64,000 bases of DNA from Reticulitermes speratus (Eukaryota > Arthropoda > Insecta > Blattodea > Rhinotermitidae): NCBI GenBank assembly GCA_021186555.1, contig JAJKFL010000011.1, positions 10,502,001-10,566,000 of the forward strand. Direction: 5' to 3'. The translations under genes and the position numbers were made by a program. Positions 1 through 11,534 of the stretch are shown here, one piece after another; the first letter of the stretch is position 1; each line of letters starts with the position of its first letter. Under the pieces are notes generated by a model, which did not search any database, was not told where the DNA came from, and saw only the letters and a program-made list of their open reading frames with translations.

Positions 1-89
1 AAAACCGCACCATTCGTTTGTGTATGCCCTGTATATAATTCGAAGAGCGGCCCCTCTCCAAACTTCCACTTCATCTATTTTCGAAAGGG

Positions 90-752
90 ATTTGTGTGGC
101 TCGTTTAGATACAGTGTCACGTCCATTTGTGTGGCTCGTTTAGATACAGTGTCACGTCCATTTGTGTGGCTCGTTTAGATACAGTGTCACGTCCATTTGT
201 GTGGCTCGTTTAGATAGTGTCACGTCCATTTGTGTGGCTCGTTTAGATACAGTGTCACGTCCATTTGTGTGGCTCGTTTAGATACAGTGTCACGTCCATT
301 TGTGTGGCTCGTTTAGATAAAGTGTCACGTCCATTTGTGTGGCTCGTTTAGATACAGTGTCACGTCCATTTGTGTGGCTCGTTTAGATACAGTGTCACGT
401 CCATTTGTGTGGCTCGTTTAGATACAGTGTCACGTCCATTTGTGTGGCTCGTTTAGATAAAGTGTCACGTCCATTTGTGTGGCTCGTTTAGATAGTGTCA
501 CGTCCATTTGTGTGGCTCGTTTAGATACAGTGTCACGTCCATTTGTGTGGCTCGTTTAGATACAGTGTCACGTCCATTTGTGTGGCTCGTTTAGATACAG
601 TGTCACGTCCATTTGTGTGGCTCGTTTAGATAGTGTCACGTCCATTTGTGTGGCTCGTTTAGATACAGTGTCACGTCAATTTGTGTGGCTCGTTTAGATA
701 AAGTGTCACGTCCATTTGTGTGGCTCGTTTAGATACAGTGTCACGTCCATTT
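90..752. repeat. 35-bp minisatellite, about 19 copies
   Basis: Nineteen head-to-tail copies of a 35-bp unit built around TGTGGCTCGTTTAGATA and CAGTGTCACGTCCA. Copies are nearly identical. Variants include a 2-bp loss giving GATAGTGTC, GATAAAG in place of GATACAG, and one CGTCAATT. Such homogeneity points to recent expansion or gene conversion. A short minus-strand open frame running out of the array at 671-895 is a by-product. Confidence 0.97.
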
Positions 753-1275
753 TCTGAGGTCTGAACAACGACAAAGACTGACGCTGATAACACGGCTTTG
801 TCTTTATTATTTAAAGCTAAATTTATGCAATAGCAATGTGGTGAGTGTCGTGTCAGGGAAATAAGACAGCTGCACGTTATTCTTTTTCGAAACACTTTTT
901 CACTTAATGCGATCTAAATGAGCTGTGAAGACAATAATGGTCGCTGTCAACTGACGTTACAGATAATAGCACTTAATTCTGGGTGTGTGGATTGAAGCAA
1001 TTAGGAATATTCAACAATCTTTAATGGAATTGAAATAGTAGTTTCAGTGCATTAAAATAAACGCGTTTCACATTTAATAGTCTCGTAAAAAGTTAGTAAT
1101 TATCAGAAGTTAATTGTTTCGTACAGATGACATGTGTAACAGAATACAAAGGGCCTGTTTCATGGTTTGTGAAATTGTAAATATCTTTATTTCAACATTC
1201 CAAATTTCGTGCACTTAATGAAATTTGAAAAGCAATAGGCTTACTTATGAACAAGGACAGTTGTCTCTAACAGAG
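753..1275. other. unassigned AT-rich sequence
   Basis: No gene, repeat or structured element recognised between the minisatellite and the first SINE fragment. Confidence 0.5.
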
Positions 1276-1385
1276 TAAAAGGGTAAAGCAATCCCTGTAC
1301 AGGCCCTGACGGTTCCAGAAGTTTAAGGCTCCCAGATTTCACACCACATGAAAGTGGTAAGGTTGTCAGCCCTACGCACCGGTAC
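1276..1385 (-). mobile_element. SINE family A, 3' fragment
   Basis: Read on the minus strand this matches the 3' half of the complete SINE at 63401-63708, including the segments around GACAACCTTACCAC and the end near GATTGCTTTAC. The tRNA-related head is missing. The fragment is clearly diverged. Confidence 0.8.
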
Positions 1386-1582
1386 CAACGTACTCTGTAA
1401 CCTGGGTTAAAAGCGTAGCGCTTCGGTTTCCAGTTTTTGTGGTTTATTTAGAGACGCTGCCAGTTCTAGGGTACGTAGCATCTTTGATAGATGAATGAGT
1501 ATGAATATGGAGGATTCGTAACATGAGGATTGACAGGAAGAAACTTAAATGCTTGCTGGGAAATGTGCCCTAGTGGCACTTT

Positions 1583-1841
1583 TTTTTTCTTATGGCTCGA
1601 CAGCCCTTGGGGTCCTAGGCCGCCTCATTTTTCGAGGCTTCACGATCACACTCAGACACACCACACTCGGTAGAACTCCTCTAGACGAGGGACCAGCCCG
1701 TCGCAGAGACCTCTGCCTGACAACACACAACACTCACAACAGACAGACATCCATGCCCCCGGCGGGATTTGAACCCACAGTCCCAGGAAGCGAACGAACG
1801 TAGACCCACGCCTTAGACCGCGCGGCCACTGGGATCGGCAC
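1583..1841 (-). mobile_element. SINE family B (tRNA-derived), full copy with TSD
   Basis: Minus-strand tRNA-derived SINE. The head has an A-box-like segment (GGCCGCGCGGTCTAAGG, rc of about 1811-1830) and a B box (GGGTTCAAATCC, rc of about 1765-1776). The tail is an A-run, seen as T's at about 1580-1588. A 9-bp TSD, TGGCACTTT, flanks it at 1574-1582 and 1842-1850. Related copies lie at 13236 and 33606. Short open frames across it are not genes. Confidence 0.9.
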
Positions 1842-1850
1842 TGGCACTTT

Positions 1851-3676
1851 ATCCACCATAAATCCCACCTAAACTGCCCTGGGACTGAAACCGAGCTTTC
1901 GCGGAAAGAAACCTGAACTATGGCAAAGCCATCTTCGTTTGAAATAGATAATAAAACACCAAAACAGTCTGGCACAATCAAATTATTAGTGAAAGCTGAA
2001 AAAACATAAATTATTCAGCGAAAGTAATCTTCGTATAATTTTTTCCAAGGATAATTGATTAATTGAAAGGAATTAAAGTGTTCCTAAAAACAGAGACTTT
2101 CACATGCAGTCACAAGTGAGGCAAAGAAACGTGACACATTTGTTGTTCCACTTACGAACACAGTGTTATGAACAGCCTGCTCCTACACGGGAAATTCATT
2201 AAAAATACGAGTATTACTCTGTACTTTCTTCGGCCCGAAACCCAAACAAAATTTGCCCGTATGAATCCACTAGAATATTACAACAATATACGGAATATGT
2301 TCAGATTTTTTTTAGCGCTTAAAAATAAAATTACGCAAATAAAATTAGAAAACTTCTAATACGCTTAACATCGTATTAGTCAAATAAAACATTATTTTTC
2401 CATTTTATTCTGTTCAGAGTCCTGTGTTTCAATAAAATACGTACCCACGTTTCTTACTGTTACTTGTCTACACTCTGCTACTATAATATTTTCAGGCATT
2501 ATCATAAGTTAAATAGCTTTCGTTCGTCACAACAGAAGTCATTTCTCCATGTATCACGCTACATTCTACGTAAAAAAGTTCTCCGATTTACAATGTCCAA
2601 CAGTGAAGAAATCTGTAGGTTAGCAGAACACCGAGGGAGTTCACTTTTGGAACATGCACGTCGCTCTCACTACAAACATTTTTGGGCACTGAATTACAAT
2701 TTTATTAATTAAGGCCTAACACTTTGTATTTAAAGAAGAAAAAACTATGAATCGAAACTTAGAATATTCCTGAGTTTCTATGCCATGTCTAATAAGGTAT
2801 CACTCTAATATAAATTCAAGTTTTAACTTCCATAGTCCCTAAGTTTCGTACATAATCTAATGACCAAGCTCAATAAATCATTCAGTGAGAGTGTACTGAT
2901 GTTTAATTTCAAGACAAAGATCAAGGTCAACCGTTCCTTTGGGCATTTCTCGTTCCTCAGACATGTTTTTCCACTTAAAATATTAGCTTAAGTAAAATGA
3001 ATAGAAGTCTCTTGTTGCCAGGGTTCCTGCGGACAGTTTGTTATTGTCGCATTATAATACACAGCTCTGTCATTAATCACTGCTACTTTCGGACAGACAA
3101 AACTTGTAGGCCCACGGAGCATATGTCCGCCGCAGCAAGTAACTTGGTACCGTTAACCGCAGTTCTTCTCAGAGCACATAGTAAATGCTCATCTGTAAAA
3201 TATATAATTGATCAGCGTCACAATAGACGTACTGATTATTCCTGCATTGGACAGAAATTACACTTTTATTGCAGCTGAAGCCAGGCCTGTTCCCATTCAA
3301 GTATTGTATTAACCTGAATGACACTCCAGGTTCAGAAAGTCATTTGTACAAAACTTATATTTAATTACAGTGTTGGCACAGATCTGTATTGTTTTCATGC
3401 AAGGCAGTGGGTTATTGACATAAACAAATGCACAAGCACATTTCTCTGCAGGCAGTAAGAAACCCGTTCACAGACAACTAGTTAAGGTTACGATCCGATA
3501 AAGAATGTACATGTTCCCACTGACGGGTCCATGGTTCGTCTATGACACAACTGAAAAGGTTTCGAAAATAGATTTAAGAAATCCTTACCACAGGAATAAT
3601 GGACACTTCATACTACCACGTAGCTCAATTAAAATACTTCTAAACAAAATATTAAATTCCAATCAGTGTCTTATAA
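1851..3676. other. unassigned AT-rich sequence
   Basis: No recognisable coding or mobile sequence. Small open frames of 60-95 codons lack any family signature and match chance expectation. Confidence 0.5.
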
Positions 3677-3691
3677 TATATTTTCCCCTTT

Positions 3692-4015
3692 CACGTTGTA
3701 TTCACCGTGCATCTTGTTAACTAATTAAAAGTTTTATTAGACCAACATGTGCACTATATTCTTATAATTGTATGTAAATACATTCCCTAGGATTTTACAG
3801 CTGAAAGAAATAATACCTAAATCCATTGGGAACTAACATTCATTTTACCTTTATGTGGATGTACTAACTTTTATAAAACTGAACAACAGATGTAAAGTCT
3901 ATGTAAAAAAATCTGACTCCCTGAAGATGGCCTGTTATAGGCCGAAACATATGTAAGGGGTGATTGACTTGGTTATAAGAATATAGTGCACATGTTGGTC
4001 TAATAAAACTTTTAA
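3692..4015 (+). mobile_element. non-autonomous hammerhead-bearing (Penelope-like?) element
   Basis: Short element whose ends are inverted copies of one another: about 40 bp at 3725-3770, ending in a TTATTAGACCAACATGTGCA motif, pairs with 3972-4015. A hammerhead motif lies just inside the right arm. Most of its length matches both arms of the 38743-39499 element, so they are one family. The left edge carries the reverse complement of ATGCACGGTGAATACAACGT, the right tail of that element. A degenerate TSD (ATATTTTCC) may flank it near 3677 and 4016. Penelope-like affinity is inferred only from structure; no reverse transcriptase is present. Confidence 0.7.
3915..3962 (+). ncRNA. hammerhead ribozyme motif (type I, minimal stem III)
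   Basis: Core box CTGAAGA at 3921-3927, an extra T, then stem II GGCC/GGCC, then GAAA (3944-3947). Stem III is the 8-nt palindrome ACATATGT, followed by A at 3955 as the predicted cleavage nucleotide. Stem I is weakened by an extra A after the cleavage site relative to the copy at 39367, so activity is doubtful. Confidence 0.7.
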
Positions 4016-4162
4016 ATATTTTCCTCTGTTTCAAAATTTCTTTGTTTATTACATATATCGTCGGCTTCCTCTTTTTACTCAGTGTTCATGCTCATTCGTG
4101 CTTTGCCACAGCAAAAAATGGCAAAGCGATAGATGAGAAATTTCGGTAGAATTTTATATAAA

Positions 4163-4259
4163 GTTCATTCATTCTGTAGTCTGTCTTACGACAGGTCCGT
4201 AGCCTCTTCAAAAGCGAGTTCTCCACAGGGTGCGATCTAGTGCTTCCTCTTTCAATTTC
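4163..4259 (-). mobile_element. LINE 3'-end fragment (RTE-like)
   Basis: Minus-strand 5'-truncated copy of the last ~90 bp of the LINE also seen at 29696-30133 and 35172-35378, encoding the terminal FGRGYGPVVRQT region in degraded form. It ends in a short ATGA-type tail, typical of RTE-like elements with very short 3' UTRs. Confidence 0.8.
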
Positions 4260-5711
4260 ATATATAAAGTAGGCCTATGCAATCTGAGTGATAAAGATTT
4301 GTTCGACGTTGCTGTGGTTCCGTCGCTGCAAGCAACGCTGCTTCCGTAAGGCAACAACGTAGCTTCTGAATGATTATTCAGACATTAAAATCGGCATCTC
4401 TCGAGTTTCGCTGGAACGGACGTGAGAACAAAGTAGCCCCGTAGGGGGAAATTAGTCAACACGCGGCCACTTTTCTTGAACGTATTCATTACACAACATC
4501 GTAGCAGTGGTTGTGGCAGGTGTCTGAAACTTTGTGTATGTGACGTCAGAGATGAAGGCGGTGTTATGCGAGATACTTAAATTGTTCTATGTTTCACGTA
4601 GATTTATGAGTCTCCATTACGGCCCTAATCCCTCACAAGTCCTGAATACAAATTGAAAAAACAATTTATTTTCTATACATAAAAATAGATATTCCTTTTA
4701 AGCAAAGTGAAATACTTATATAAAGTAATAACTGTGACCTTTATCTACAATGGCGTTCTTGTTTAAACTTTTATTACATTTTGCCAAATACAGTACGTAA
4801 TATATTCGCATAACATTTTATCAGAATTCTAATTTAAAAATTATTGCACCAGATTTAAAAACTGGTGGCTGCTAATTTTTATAAATATGACCTTCTCATA
4901 CTGGGACGTATGTCTACATATATATGTATATATATATATACAATCTACATTAGCGTGTTGCGCTTGTATTCCTTTGTTCTAAAAAGCACCCTATGGATGG
5001 CATCCCGGCGCCGAAACATATAGGAGTTTAACATTTTATTTCATTTTATTTTATTAATTGCATATGTTGGTTGAGGAATAATTATTGTAAACAATATTTT
5101 TCTGTACAATATATTATAAAAGTGTGTTTATGATGTGATATATCTTCGTAAGAAACTACGAGTCTGGCTCCAATTATTCATCAGTTGTCACCATAAAACC
5201 AAAGCTGAAAAATATTTCGGAAGGGGGCTAGAGATTATTTGATATTTAAAAATATATACTGTAATGGTACATTCTATAAGCTATAAAATTATACAAATTT
5301 TGTCTGAATGTTACGATAGTTGATTCATTACGGCGCCAGTACTTTTGTCACACGACTGTACAAGAAGTCACAGACAATTAACAATCACATGTCACGAATA
5401 ACTGGCTAGAATTCGCACTTTGCATTCTGAAAATGTCGGGGGTTGATTGTCAAATGTGATGCCGATTACGGCGACGTAGGTTTTTGTACTTTCCTCAATC
5501 CCTACGGAAAGGTTTTCGTATACTGTCTTAAAATAAGCCACGACTCCTTCCTTTCACTTCATACTAATCTCGCCATTCACTGCTGTCCACAATTTCAGCG
5601 TCACGATTTGCGGTGTTGAAAACCCAAAACAGCAAATGACAATGCTGAACACAGTCGCTTCTTAACAGAGTTATACTGCGTGACGTCATAATATTCAGAG
5701 AATGAAGATCA
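4260..5711. other. mostly unassigned; TA run and degenerate hammerhead-like site
   Basis: AT-rich. A TATATG/TA tract lies at about 4915-4942. At 4990-5030 there is a decayed hammerhead-like stretch (CTATGGAT, GGC/GCC stem, CGAAACATATAGGAG) whose CUGANGA box is broken. Nothing else recognised. Confidence 0.4.
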
Positions 5712-5890
5712 GTCTTCTGGTGTACGACGCCCAGTCAATGGGCAATAAGTTTCCGACGTTCGGAGGCACTTACTAACTCCACCTTCAGGGTGGACTAAGT
5801 TACTCTTTTTGGACTATCCCTAACATGGGCGCAGTAAGCTTCCCCCGAAACGTCGGCAACTAATTACTCATCGACATGGCGTCTTATTCA
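5712..5890. mobile_element. fold-back element with decayed hammerhead-like arms
   Basis: Two imperfect inverted arms of about 60 bp (5712-5773 and about 5825-5890). Both contain the hammerhead-derived CGACGTTTCGG-type block; the right arm has CCCCCGAAACGTCGG intact, the left has GTTCGG. On the minus strand CTGAAGGTGG at about 5779-5788 resembles the ribozyme box but is altered. It belongs to the same broad class as 10847 and 15979. Confidence 0.5.
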
Positions 5891-7430
5891 AGAAGACTTT
5901 AATTTTCAGTCGTACGGATTTTAACTTGGACTGGTTACGTCAAGATGCTATTTTGTGAAGTGTCAATAAATGGACCTATTAATTATATTCTAATATGCAT
6001 AAATATTTTAACTGTAGTTTTGAATTTGTTCACAAACACAACTTACCCTACAGTATCTGAGTCACCTTGCTGTCCAGTCTTACAACGTTAACAACCGAGA
6101 ACCAACTTACTGCAACTACATATTCAAAGTCTATCATACTGTGCGTTTTCATTGTTTTAGGTCCAAAGACAGACGGATACGGAAGCACCAGTACAACGAT
6201 GTGGGACTATGTAATAATAATAATAATAATATGATCAATTAACTTAAGGGAAGACTTAGAATTTTTCCGATTGTGTATTGTGTCGAGTAAGAAGGCCAAA
6301 CCCGTGCTAAAATAAGCCAACAAATCCGGCCTCCTTCTGCGTCTAATGCAGAAAAGCGAGGTAAAATTAAAATGCTACGGCTTTTATAGTAATATAAGGT
6401 AGAAAATATATTACAGAGCGTGATTTTAACTGATCTGAAGAAGAAAAACAAATATACTGCGGCATAGTAAAGGTATATGTTTCGATTTCCGAAATGCAGA
6501 TGCCTTCGCGTAATTTTAAGTTCCTAGACACTAGGACTTCTGAGAACTACCTTCCTGCCAGCTATGATTTTATATTTTTAGACTGAAATTTTGCTGTCTG
6601 TAATACTAAAGTCGAACATCCTTCAAATTCAGGGCGCTCTGTTATGAAATAAAGGATACGGACTAATGCATTCAGTAGGCAGCGTATCTTCTATTCAGAT
6701 AACTAGAATCATAATTTGTCTGCATAACCAACTGCCTTCTTAAACTAACCATGAAAACAATTAACAATCAGGCTCAAAACTGTAAAAGTGGAAGATATAA
6801 TTCCCCACATCCATCAGCAGGCCAAAGTATTGGTTCAGTTAAAAAGATGCAATATTTACATGAAAGTACATATTATAATACATTACGATATCATCATGTA
6901 AGGTGTTTATGACACGCAATTCTTGAATGAGGAAAGTGAATTTATATATTCATTCGGCGACGTTGATTCTGCTCAATACGGCTGGCTGATTGATGCTGAT
7001 ATTTAAAGGTCACTGGACTGAGAGTTGGTCATCAGCTGACTCTCAACAGTTTCCTCCCTCTGTCAAAGAGGTCTCGTCACCTCCGCGTGTGGAGCTAGCA
7101 TATCGACCCTCGTGCTGATTGAGCCATCACTGAAACAAAAGAAACCACACATTAATTGATCATTTCCTGATAATAACGTGAGAAAATGTTTAGACCTATA
7201 AAAGTTTACGTAAGAAACCTGGACAATGCAGCACGTTTCACACGTCCAGTTGTGGTGTGTGCGTGTACGTGTGTGTGTACGTCAATGATACCTGTTTATA
7301 CAGAAGTTGATATGTGTGGAAAAATTTCTCCATACATAACATCTTTGATTTTGACCATAACATTTTTAACTGTTTTATCGCATTTTATAGATTTTTATCC
7401 ACTCCTCAATACGTTTTGTAAAATAAGAAC
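5891..7430. other. unassigned; AAT and GT microsatellites
   Basis: AAT trinucleotide run near 6211-6231 and a TG/CG-rich stretch at about 7254-7285. No supported gene. Confidence 0.4.
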
Positions 7431-7433
7431 TGT

Positions 7434-7472
7434 GAACCTGAAGATGACCTAAACAGTCGAAACATGTGGGTC
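7434..7472 (+). ncRNA. hammerhead-like motif, imperfect
   Basis: CTGAAGA at 7438-7444, extra T, a 3-bp stem II (GAC/GUC), GAAAC at 7459-7463 and mini stem III ACATGT. The nucleotide at the cleavage position is G (7468), not normally cleavable, and stem I has a mismatch. Probably an inactive relative of the 39367 motif. Confidence 0.5.
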
Positions 7473-7849
7473 TGTAAATAAATGTAACGCAGTTGTGTTG
7501 AGACGGGTTTTATCTTGATTCTGTATAAATCCCACAACGGAATGGCATCCCTTAAAATACCTGTTTAGCAGGAGTGCTGCATTAGGGAGACACTCCACAT
7601 GACAGTCAGTTTCAAATAAATTATCCTTTATTACACAGAAAGAGAGGCACATTGTAAAATTACTGTTATTATATGAACATATTTAAGTGGACATAAAAAC
7701 GTAACACCTTCAGTGTGCAGTGTCGTGTATTTACTTATGTGTTCACGTCGGTGTGTTCTTGTTCCTATAAACGTTCCGACAAGAACAGAACAATAGGTTC
7801 TAATAAACAATAAACTGGAAGTTTAATTACTTGGATACGTAATTTTTCC

Positions 7850-8078
7850 GTAGTTCGATATGGGTGTGAATCTTGGTCTCCATACTGAGGAAACAAATAG
7901 GCTCAGTGTGCTCGAAAATAGGGTGCTGCGAAAGATATTTGCGCCTAAGAAGGAAGAAGTAATCGGAGAATGGAGACAGTTGTATAATAGGGAGCTTCAT
8001 AATCTTTGCTCCTCACCGTATATTCTTAGACGAATCAAATCAAGGAGGAAGAGATTGGCGGGGTTTGTGGAAAGTAGC
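7850..8078 (+). pseudogene. LINE reverse-transcriptase C-terminal fragment
   Basis: Translation gives YGCESWS, then after a one-base frameshift near 7880 a frame with RLSVLENRVLRKIF, EWRQLYNRELHNL and IKSRRKRLAG. This is the conserved region downstream of the RT domain in a widespread arthropod LINE group. Related scraps lie at 21438-21510 and 28815-28947 on the minus strand. It is truncated at both ends and non-functional. Confidence 0.8.
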
Positions 8079-8589
8079 TGGAACATTAAAGTTAAAACAC
8101 GTTTAATCCAATTTTACTCTAAATTTTGTTCATGCTTAATGTACGTGTATTTGTCTTTATTTATATTTTTCATTATTTCATAAAAATATCCACATACTTA
8201 GTATTAAATGTTTCAGAAGATTGAAGTCTTCAGGAATATGACACCGTGTTAATCGACAATTAGTTACAGACTTTTCGAAGAAGCTTGATGCATCCTTCTT
8301 CAGGGTAGTCCGAGGAAATTAACTCTTTTTTGACTACCATGAAGATCATGGCATATTACACACACTCCATACATATACATATTATATTATACACATATAC
8401 ATGTATATGTATATATAGGCATATGTGTGGGAATAAAAGAGGTAGGGAGGCCTGATGTAACAACGACTAAAATATAGCGGCAGATGCGATAAGATGTCAT
8501 TTAAAAATATAAATTGGACTGAACTGGCAAAGAATGGCGCCATATCTTATGATTTTACGTTTGTAATTCTCAACTTCTCGTTTGTAATA

Positions 8590-8864
8590 CAAGGTAAAGT
8601 TCTCCCTATAACCTGCTATGAAGGCCGAGAGGGGGAGTAGAGGTATAGCTCTACTCTTTCCTTAACCTCGGCGCTAGATGGGGGTGGGTGGTCAACGCCA
8701 CGCCCCGGCCGCTTTACCCCGGGAATGACCCGGTACCCATTATACAGGAGGCTGGGTAGGCCCCAGGGCCGGTCTGGACTGGTGCTGAAATCTCGCCCCC
8801 ACCGGTATTAGATCCCCGGACCGTCCAGCTCGTAGCAAGTCGCTATACCGTCTACGCTATCCCG
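8590..8864 (-). mobile_element. SINE family C, full copy with TSD
   Basis: Minus-strand tRNA-related SINE. The head, at the right end, has GGGATAGCGTAGACGG as A-box region and a B-box-like GGTCCGGGGATC. A 10-bp TSD, GTTTGTAATA, lies at 8580-8589 and 8865-8874. Relatives are at 55253-55480 and 60852-61110. Confidence 0.85.
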
Positions 8865-8874
8865 GTTTGTAATA

Positions 8875-9724
8875 AATAATATATTTCCTCCTGTTAGAAT
8901 TATTCAAAGCGCACTGTATGTAAGTAATAATAAGTCACATTTTTCCTTCCATGTTAGACCTGTCACACAGTGTGTCAGAATGTCTGGGAAATAGCGTGTC
9001 TCATTTAGCCCCACAATAGCAACGTATGGAAAGATAAATTTTACAAAAGGTCTTCGGTCTTGTTTGAAATTTATCTTTGACACTGGCTATTACTATTTCA
9101 TCCATATTGAATGAAAAATACACGAAGCTTCGGCTTACAGGGTTTAAAGTTGTAGACTTAGGGTCTTTGCGCAGCTGAAGTTATCTTATTAAGACAGTTG
9201 CAATGTCTTGTCTTCCCAAATGTCTCCATGTTCTCTCTTACCACTAAAATGGAAGCACAGCCTGGCAGATAAAGGAAAATATAATGAATATATTCGACAC
9301 TAAAGTTGTTACTGAGCAGCACGTTATGTAACATTTTCTTGACTTCATAAAATTTTTACATAATTTAAACACATAAAATTAAGACGTGTGGAATACTGAA
9401 TTAAGGTCAGAAGTTACAAACATCAGTTACAAACATACGAAAGGTATTCTGGACAGGACTCACGAGCTTTAGATTTTTTGCCTTATAAAGAGATGCGAGC
9501 ATTCATTCTACGAAACTTCTGAAACCTGTAAGGAAGCTTAAGCTGAGTTTACAAACGCAGCCTGTGAGACACGCCACAATAAGGTCTCGATACATGACAA
9601 CAAACAACTTGTCCTTTCACGGTTCAGTCTTTAGCGAAGTGACCTTCAATTGGCATAATAACTTGTCTGACATATACGTTCCTTTTCTCGCAGCTTATGA
9701 AGTTTCCTTCCTTCATAATTAAGC
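8875..9724. other. unassigned sequence
   Basis: AT-rich with no recognisable feature. Confidence 0.5.
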
Positions 9725-9737
9725 CAATCGTGAAGTT

Positions 9738-10026
9738 TTTTTTTGGAGAAGGGCCCCGCAGCAGAAGCTACGGACACACCGCAGCCTTGAGGCTTATTGT
9801 GCAACACTTGTAATAAAGATGAAGAGAAAGATGGTCAGTTTCTTTCGTTTTTCCATGTAATGGAGCACCGGTGGAATGAAATTGATAGGGGAAAACCGAA
9901 GTACTCGAGGAAAAACCTGTTCCAGTACCACTTTGTCCACCACAAATCCACATGGGCCGACCCGAGATCGAACCCGGGCCTCCGCGGTGAGAGGCCGGAG
10001 ACTAACCGCCTGAGCCATGGCACGGT
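9738..10026 (-). mobile_element. SINE family D, full copy with 13-bp TSD
   Basis: Minus-strand tRNA-derived SINE. The head (about 9957-10024) has A box TGGCTCAGGCGG and B box GGGTTCGATCTCGG, and the tail is an A-run (T's at about 9736-9744). The TSD CAATCGTGAAGTT is perfect at 9725-9737 and 10027-10039. The tRNA-like head lacks convincing full cloverleaf continuity with its flanks, so it is a SINE and not a host tRNA gene. Several overlapping short frames here are spurious. Confidence 0.93.
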
Positions 10027-10332
10027 CAATCGTGAAGTTGGAATGGAAAGAAATCTCTTTAGAAACAGCTTCTAAATTAAGGTCAAAAAGAAAGTAGAAT
10101 ATTTTGCCATTAGAAAAGAGAGAAAAGGAAAATTAGAATAAGTAACTGTGCGTGTAGCCCGACCTAATTTCTCAAAGATTTCATTCACATAGAATCACAC
10201 TGGTGCAGTGATGTAGATTTTGCTTGCCTGCTGAGAAGCTCCAGATTGGAGGTCTCTGAAATTTTCCACGAAGGCAGATAACGGCTAACTTCCTACAAGA
10301 AAAGCAAACCATACCGCCCAATAAAAAATCTT

Positions 10333-10440
10333 CACAAAGACATGTCCAGTGGAGCCGAGTTGTTCCATGCGGACGGACAGACGGACAAACAACAGATAAA
10401 CAGACAGACAGGACGAAGCTAATAGCGTTATCACAACTTT
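10333..10440. repeat. dispersed GACA-rich repeat, copy 1
   Basis: Shares GCCGAGTTGTTCCATGCGGA, a GACAGACA-type tract and ACGAAGCT with 31842-31915. Class unknown. Confidence 0.6.
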
Positions 10441-10846
10441 GTAAACACGCCGAAAAAATGGGCTGACTGTAACCAGGAAAGTGCTTAGGAAACAAGCCGT
10501 TCGACGTAAGACTGCCTATATGATTGATTTCAAATATAGTCTAATTTTAGGCGATATTCTTGCTGTCGCTTTTCAGGTCTATGTTAAAATCAATAGTACA
10601 CCCGTACCTTGCCGAGTGCCTGCAGCACGCCTGGCCACAACATTCGAACACACTTTTGTGCACCTTGCACAGTGGGTGCAAGTCTGACAGCGGCACGTTC
10701 TGAGTCACAGGGTTTCGAACCAGACTAAAATATATACAAAGCAGGTAGCTACCCGAAATGTTACGTTGACCGTCATCAAATGACAAATGTCATGAAATAA
10801 TTTAAGCTTAAATGATGCTTTTCTGCGTTCTTCCGCAGTGTAAAAT

Positions 10847-10960
10847 GATACATTCGTTACGACGTTTCGCAAAAAGAGCTGCCTCCACCTTCAGGGTGAA
10901 TGAATTTTATTCTTTTTGTTGCTTCAGAGGGAGGCAAGAAGTTCCTCCGAAACTTCGTGA
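10847..10960. mobile_element. decayed fold-back element, hammerhead-like
   Basis: Left part contains CGACGTTTCGC and CACCTTCAGGG; right part contains CCTCCGAAACTTCGTGA. The two halves are loosely inverted, as in the 5712-5890 element. The ribozyme core is degenerate in both halves. Confidence 0.4.
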
Positions 10961-11165
10961 CAAAGGAATCATTCTGCAAGGGGTAAAGCCCAGAATAATG
11001 TTATTTTGAGCAACATTCGCCCCATAAATTTAAAAAAAGTATAGAATTCAAGAGGCTTTTGTCGCCATGCACACTACAATTCGAACACTATCGTAGATAG
11101 ATTATATCAAACCAACTGATGCACAATTAAAAACCACTTTTTATTGTAGCTTTTATAAAATGTTT

Positions 11166-11210
11166 GTACCCCTACATATGTTTCAAACCTTAGTTCATCG
11201 TCAGGGGGTT
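11166..11210 (-). ncRNA. hammerhead ribozyme motif (type I, minimal stem III)
   Basis: On the minus strand: stem I ACCCC/GGGGU (5 bp), box CTGACGA (rc of 11198-11204), extra U, stem II GAAC/GUUU with loop UAAG, GAAA, stem III ACATATGT, cleavage expected after GTA (rc of 11173-11175). All invariant core bases are present. Confidence 0.82.
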
Positions 11211-11387
11211 TTTTGTCTTTAAAAGCTACTACACTTCATTACATAATTTTGAAGCTCACACAGCACTTGTGTCCTGATAGTGTGATAAAAATTGTCTTGA
11301 TATAATTTGTAACACATTAAAACTTAAGTTTATAAGTTAAAATGGTTAAAAGTTTTAAAAATAGTTGTATAAGTTTTTTGGATGCGG

Positions 11388-11430
11388 ATGAACTAAGGTT
11401 TGAAACATATGTAAGGGTACAAACATTTTA
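11388..11430 (+). ncRNA. decayed hammerhead motif, right arm
   Basis: Inverted partner of the 11166 motif. Stem II and GAAACATATGTA are kept, but the CUGANGA box now reads ATGCGGA, so cleavage is not expected. Confidence 0.6.
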
Positions 11431-11534
11431 TAAAAGCTACAATAAAAAGTGGTTTTTAATTGTGCATCAGTTGGTTTGATATAATCTGTTTAGTAAAGAT
11501 GCACGGTGTTAGTAACGTGAAACTATCGTAGATA

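Larger units (their letters stand above)
11100..11521. mobile_element. fold-back hammerhead element with 13-bp TSD
   Basis: A 422-bp insertion flanked by perfect copies of ACTATCGTAGATA (11087-11099, 11522-11534). Arms of about 104 bp are inverted (11101-11204 and 11382-11485) around a 177-bp AT-rich centre. Each arm carries a hammerhead motif, intact on the minus strand at left and with a broken first box on the plus strand at right. The right tail, with GATGCACGGTG and AACGTGA, resembles the tail of the 38743-39499 element. It has no coding capacity and must move in trans. Confidence 0.85.

Noticed and set aside
90-752. CRISPR-like direct repeats (also 47422-47832 and 49003-49327)
   Set aside because: No unique spacers; repeats are contiguous, and the genome context is eukaryotic.
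8255-8312. Minus-strand CTGAAGA...CTTCGAAAAG as hammerhead
   Set aside because: Stem II would have to use core bases (GAAG/CUUC) and the stem III/cleavage region does not fit.
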